A DNA stretch of 10,845 bases from Terana coerulea. Taxonomy: Eukaryota > Basidiomycota > Agaricomycetes > Polyporales > Phanerochaetaceae. The stretch spans positions 1-10,845 of the forward strand of contig JAKOGH010001209.1 of the NCBI GenBank assembly GCA_024811115.1, read 5' to 3'. The translations under genes and the position numbers were made by a program. Below the pieces are notes generated by a model that ran no database searches, had not been told where the DNA came from, and was given only the letters and a program-made list of their open reading frames with translations. This document shows, in pieces, positions 7,049 through 10,845 of the stretch; positions within the stretch are counted from its first letter, which is position 1, and the number at the start of each line of letters is the position of its first letter.

Positions 7049-8341
7049 CTACTTGATAGAGCCACGGCCCGACTTCGCTATTGTGCGGCTGGAATAGACA
7101 TCAGTAGCCACCAATAATGAGAAACAACGCCAGCACTCGCCTGGATTCAGCCCAAACGTCTCTGACAGGTCATCAAAGATCCCTCTAATTTCATGTGCGA
7201 TAGTTATGTCCAATGCCCGCTTGCACTCGCCACACAACTGCCATGAGCGCAGCTCCTCCTGCAGCTGCATATATACTCCAATCGGATCGGCATGCAGGGA
7301 CGCGGCGCCGGCAGCAGAGACTCCTTGGAGCTTCTCGTCGTGTTCGTGCATGCGTCTTCGAACCACGAGTTGGCATGGGCTTGCAAAGCGGTCTACTGGC
7401 AGCTCGAGATTGTCACCCTCAGACACCCACTCCCCTCGCAGAATTTGATCTTGTAGACCATAGCCCTCATTAACCTCTGCGGCACGTCCATTGCCTTCTG
7501 GAGCAGCACACGCTTCCCGCGGAAGTACCGCAACTCGTCGCCGCCGTCGAGCAGGGTCCAGCGTGTGGAACGGCTCTGCAGCTTAGGCTCTTTGCTGATA
7601 CTAAACGGGTTCGGCGCGGCCGGCGCGACCCATGCGTCCTCGAGGTCCAGCGTCGACAGCACGTAGTACGCCGCGGGGAGAACAGCCGGCACGTCAAAGT
7701 CCGTCGCGAAGCGGACGGGGAGGCGGGCTCGGGGAGCACCGCGCCTGCGGCGTAGATGCGCAGAGGTGCGAAGGCGGGCCAGCCGCGCTCGAGCCGACGC
7801 TTGTCCGCCCAGAAGCGCAGGAAGTCGGGGAGCGTCGCGAGCCACTGATGCTGCAGCTATTGCACGAGCGCCGTGCAGAGCGACGCGACCTGGTACTTGC
7901 GTGCGGTCTGCATGAGCCCGTGTGCGTTTGCGGCGAAGTCGGGATCGTCGTGCTTGAATGGCGGGAGTCTACCAAGACGTTGTGGAAAGGTGACAGACGC
8001 GAAGAAGTAACAGGGACATACCCAGGCTTGTAAAACACGTTGAGTAAAGCGACGATGTCCTCTGCGCTGTCTGGGAGGCGGACGATAGGGGCTCCGTCGT
8101 ACGTGTCGTGTTCGGCATCGCCAGCGGGAAGCGACATCATACCCGCAAAGACGGGTGAGTGTTGGGACATGATCACAGAGTGAACTCGGAACAGCATTGT
8201 GGAGCCCTCCTTGGTTGCAGCGGCGATGACCAAGTCTCCGTTTGTGAAGTGCAGCTCCTCATGGCGGGTAGTTTCCGTATACTAGTAGACGCGGGCGTGA
8301 GTGTTGACATTGTTCGTGTTGAAGGCAAAGCTGTCCGCCAT
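7049..8341 (-). CDS. BTB/POZ domain protein, frame-broken
   Basis: Two exons: 8022-8341 and 7049-7968, with a 53-nt phase-2 intron (GTATGT..GGTAG). The BTB domain spans roughly residues 22-115, from HEELHFTNGDLVIAA through MLFRVHSVIMSQHSPVFAGM and IVRLPDSAEDIVALLNVFYK. This is the form common in agaricomycete BTB families. BTB domains mediate dimerisation and often adapt substrates to Cul3 ubiquitin ligases; the role here is unknown. The C-terminal half has LCGEC and ECWRC, two CxxC pairs about 33 residues apart. Start ATG 8341 (context CTCAATGGCG) is in frame with the BTB domain, but codon 20 is TAG (8282-8284). A second in-frame TAG is at 7857-7859, inside well-preserved coding sequence (LVQ, stop, LQHQWLATLPDF). 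One base is missing near 7725-7728 (giving PEPRLPVRFATDFDVP when restored) and one near 7426-7435 (giving CEGSGVSEGDNLELP). Adding both makes exon 2 fit the phase exactly, for about 413 codons. Alternatively the true 5' exon lies further upstream. Confidence 0.82.
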
Positions 8342-8402
8342 TGAGTACGCTTACACAGTTCAAAGCAGTTGGGAACTCACAAGTCAATAATGCTGTAGAG
8401 CT

Positions 8403-8416
8403 TGCGGCTAGCCGCA
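8403..8416. promoter_or_regulatory. Perfect palindrome TGCGGCTAGCCGCA
   Basis: The core is CGG-CTAG-CCG, facing CGG triplets separated by four bases. This layout is used by many fungal Zn2Cys6 dimers, although a 4-bp spacing is not diagnostic of a known factor. It lies 62-75 nt upstream of the BTB gene's ATG at 8341. A regulatory role is inferred. Confidence 0.35.
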
Positions 8417-8798
8417 GCCACGTTTAAGCCTCCGAGTGCTGAAAATTTCGATTTCTGCTCTCGATTAACAGAGGTTTAATATATTTGCTGACTACACTCA
8501 AAGGTTCCTTAGCGTGCAAAATAAGGTATTTGGGTCACGACAACATACTTGGTGCAATGGTTTTGCTCAGAAAGCCCCGATGACGTTATTTCGACTCTTG
8601 CAGGCTTGTCGGCGATGGGCGCTAAAAGCCACACGGTAGTGCGCTGAGCCGGGCTTTACTGTATAGACCGGGTTTCCTGCGGCGGATCAACACGTGTAAC
8701 ACGTTCTTCACCACGGTCCACGAGACCTCGAGACCTCCACCTCTGCATCGACCACTGCTCCGGCGGACGCGCCCGTCCCTCGTCCCTCACACCCACTG

Positions 8799-8805
8799 CA
8801 TAAAG
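8799..8805 (+). promoter_or_regulatory. TATA-like box of zinc-finger gene B
   Basis: CATAAAG lies 64-70 nt before ATG 8869, the same spacing as the TATA box of zinc-finger gene A. It favours 8869 over the in-frame ATG at 8818 as the start. Confidence 0.45.
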
Positions 8806-8868
8806 GACCGCGACTTAATGGCTTTGTGCCATGCACACCCCCGCCCTCGGAACGTGAAGCCCCCTCCC

Positions 8869-10183
8869 ATGGATACCTTCTCCCCTCTCTTCGCGGGCGA
8901 CTTCCTGCCCGACTGGTCACCCGCTGTGTACCAGGATGACCACTCCCACTTCGACTCTGAGTACGAGGTCTCATCCCTCCTTGCGGAGCAGCTTACCCTG
9001 CTTAGCCTTGATTGTCCCCAACCGCTTGGCTACGACTACCCGCTTGGCTGCGAGCAAGTCGGTGGAGGGTTTGGCGCATACACGGGGGCGAACAACGCGT
9101 CTGGGATGTTCGATGCATCTGGACTGGGAGGTGACGCTGTTACAGTGAACGCGTGAGTGCAGTTATTCATACGAACGCGACGCGTCTCAACTCCGCAATT
9201 AGCCTGGGGCTTTGCCATGAAGATTCGGGATTGGCGTATCCATCACCGACCCCCACCTTCACCAATGCACCCTTTGTACCGTCCTGCGCGGCATCTGCCG
9301 TCTCAAATCTGTTTATAAGACCGCTCCCCAGCGTGTTTGAGGACACATACTTCCCCTTTCCTCCTAGGTTCGGCGCAGTCTCAACCTCCTCGTTCTACGA
9401 CTACACCGAGCCTGTCCCTATGGCGGACAACGCATCCACTTACGCAGACCCGTCAAACGCGTCCAAGAAGTCCCCGAAGAGCAATTTTCAATCTCTACGC
9501 CGTCGTCGTACGCGTTAATGACTCCGCCCGCGTCCCCGCCGCGTCCGATTAAAGGCAAGGGGCGCGCCACTCCCGTCGTCCAGCAGTCCCGGCCGAAGCC
9601 CGCTCGTCCCTGCGCCGAGGCCGCCCGCCACACCGCCCGCCCATACCCTGCACCGTCCGCTCTCGCCTCCCCGATTGCCTCGGCCTCCTCCACTGCCGCC
9701 AGTACCAGCACCGCGGCCGTCAAGCCCGCCACCCTCCGCCGTACCGCGCCGCGCACCGTCCAGGTGCCCATCGTCGACGGCGTCATTGCACATGTCCCGA
9801 ACACTCGTAACTCGAAATGTCCGCACTGTCCTAAAGCGTTCCGCAGCCGCGCGATCCTCAAGCGACACATCAAGGGCCACTTCGCGAAGGACGCCTTCGT
9901 ATGCACGGGCGTCCCGGAGGCGGCGGCGGGCAGGTACGGCGTCGGTGAGGTAATGGACGAGGACGGTGTCGTTGCGCTGCACAACCTCGGAATGCATCAC
10001 GGCGAGAGGTATGCGGGCGGGTGTTGGAAGACGTTCAGCCGTCGCGACGCGCTGGGCCGGCACCTGCGACTGGAAGGCTGGGGCTGCGTCCATGAGCGCA
10101 TGCCGGAGAAGGACTGGTTTGAGGGTGTGCAGGTTAGCGCGGCCGAGCAGGGCCAGGAGCATGAGACAGGAGAGGCTGAGTAG
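8869..10183 (+). CDS. Zinc-finger protein B (C2H2 finger plus C..C..H..C finger), probable transcription factor, one frame break
   Basis: Exon 1 is 8869-9152 and exon 2 is 9203-10183, with a 50-nt phase-2 intron (GTGAGT..TTAG). The N-terminus (MDTFSPLFAGDFLPDW and on) is acidic, aromatic and Ser-rich, as in activation regions. A Pro/Ala/Ser linker follows, with a basic SPPRPIKGKGR patch. The C2H2 finger at about residue 300 is canonical: CPHC, 12 residues, HIKGH (C-x2-C-x12-H-x3-H). A spaced second finger follows: C in FVCTGVP, C in AGGCW, H in LGRHL, C in GWGCV. The frame changes near 9468-9475: reading moves from SNASKK to VPEEQFSISTPSSY with one base apparently missing in an AAG-AAG-TCC context. 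Restoring one base makes the total length divisible by three (422 codons). From ATG 9518 to the stop the frame is uninterrupted (221 aa), so both fingers are intact. It shares the unusual two-finger layout with gene A. A nuclear role is inferred. Confidence 0.8.
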
Positions 10184-10754
10184 ACGACTCGAGAGCCCTT
10201 CGTTGCTCAAGTTTACGCTTGGCACACAACCTCATGGCCATCTCCCTCGCGCGTACCCGCCACGCCGTTGCAACGACGCGCATATAATCACCTATCGACC
10301 CCTCCAGCAACACCCCGCCGCCGTCAGCCGGTCAGCCGGCCCACATAGTCTTTTCACTCCGCCGGTTTTACGCCAGTTGTTCTCTACATCGCACTCGCAA
10401 ATCTCATTCCACTGTATCTCTCTCATCATGTTTCCCACATCATTTTGTTCAGGATAACAGTTCATTTGTTTACATCTTCGAACACTGTTCTGTTTGTATA
10501 ATTATACACAATAATAATCCACTAAACAAACACATACACACGTATGGGATTGACACCATCGTAACAGCGTAGTCTAAGCGCAGAGTCTATTCAGCCCACA
10601 ACAATATTGACACTGCCTCGTTCTGAGGGCCGCTGTGTACCGACCTTGAAGTGAAACAACTCAACTGGTATGTTCGCACATGCATCAAGACACCTTTCTG
10701 TTTGGCATTTGAGCCCAGTGTATGGGCAGGATTTGGTGCGGGGCTACTGTTAAG
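10184..10754. other. 3' flank of zinc-finger gene B; AT-rich end
   Basis: No gene supported. It contains a GTCAGCCG direct duplication near 10323-10338, a perfect 14-bp palindrome TGTATAATTATACA at 10495-10508, and AATAATAAT at 10510-10518, which is the best candidate polyadenylation signal for gene B (about 330 nt after the stop). Confidence 0.45.
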
Positions 10755-10845
10755 CTGAAAAAAACTTCAGTCACAACAACAAATAACAAGCGGCACAAGT
10801 TCGTACCTGAATTCAAACCGAACATTGCAGGTAGGCCGTCCCATA
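10755..10845 (-). CDS. Possible C-terminal end of a gene cut by the window edge
   Basis: On the minus strand a 52-nt intron-like segment (10755-10806) has a GTACGA donor, TGACTGA branch-like site, an uninterrupted T-run and TTCAG acceptor. Splicing it in one frame joins WDGLPAMFGLNS to an Ala codon and TAA, ending a protein. Another frame would continue about 24 residues further. Only 39 nt of upstream exon are visible, so no family can be named. Confidence 0.25.

Larger units (their letters stand above)
8342..8868. other. Divergent intergenic region between the BTB gene and zinc-finger gene B
   Basis: Shared upstream DNA for two divergently transcribed genes. It contains a perfect 14-bp palindrome at 8403-8416, an AT-rich TATA-like AATATATTAAA on the minus strand (8475-8485), a tandem 8-bp duplication GAGACCTC at 8722-8737 and a TATA-like CATAAAG on the plus strand (8799-8805). 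No coding frame is supported. An ATG at 8818 is in frame with gene B but lies at or before the start of transcription predicted from that TATA box. Confidence 0.5.

Noticed and set aside
7206..7473. Plus-strand frames of 80-86 codons opposite the BTB gene
   Set aside because: They lie antisense to a continuous C-terminal BTB exon and have no independent signals.
9418..10225. Long minus-strand frames opposite zinc-finger gene B
   Set aside because: They are shadows of a G/C-rich coding exon on the plus strand; the fingers and linker are clear on the other strand.
1..10845. Biosynthetic cluster, CRISPR array, prophage or toxin system
   Set aside because: No signature enzymes, repeat-spacer pattern, viral genes or toxin-like proteins were seen; the gene content is ordinary fungal chromosomal.

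Overview
The window looks like nuclear DNA of a basidiomycete fungus, most likely an agaricomycete. The evidence is short introns (about 50-64 nt) with GTRNGT donors and short branch-site to AG distances, G/C-rich third codon positions, TATA boxes about 60-70 nt before start codons, and gene families typical of these fungi: a secreted SMP-30/lactonohydrolase-like protein, a BTB/POZ protein, and two zinc-finger proteins that combine a C2H2 finger with a spaced C..C..H..C finger. No rRNA, tRNA, CRISPR array, prokaryotic operon or viral gene was seen.

Layout. 1-154 (-): start of an unrecognised gene cut by the edge. 546-2081 (-): six-exon SMP-30/gluconolactonase-like secreted protein. 2175-2408 (-): weak short ORF. 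2409-3220: intergenic. 3221-4435 (-): zinc-finger protein A, with a clear TATA box at 4493-4502. 5083-5769: a 671-bp non-coding element with inverted repeats flanked by an 8-bp direct repeat, read as a non-autonomous hAT-like (MITE) insertion. 6065-6604 (-): unrecognised small spliced gene. 7049-8341 (-): BTB/POZ protein. 8869-10183 (+): zinc-finger protein B, a structural paralogue of A in opposite orientation. 10755-10845 (-): possible last intron and exon of another gene.

The main observation is that all four recognisable genes need repairs to be read. The SMP-30 gene has two frame breaks and GTG where ATG is expected. Zinc-finger A has one in-frame stop and two missing bases. The BTB gene has two in-frame stops and two missing bases. 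Zinc-finger B has one missing base. Codon use, splice sites and key residues are otherwise well kept, and most breaks sit in or beside short homopolymer runs. This pattern fits draft-assembly base errors better than old decay, but a cluster of young pseudogenes cannot be excluded from the sequence alone.

The genes do not form an evident pathway or biosynthetic cluster. There are two probable DNA-binding regulators, one BTB protein and one secreted lactonase-like enzyme. I see no convincing new multi-gene system. The points most worth checking are the inverted zinc-finger pair, the MITE-like element, the uncharacterised spliced gene at 6065-6604, and the cause of the frame breaks.
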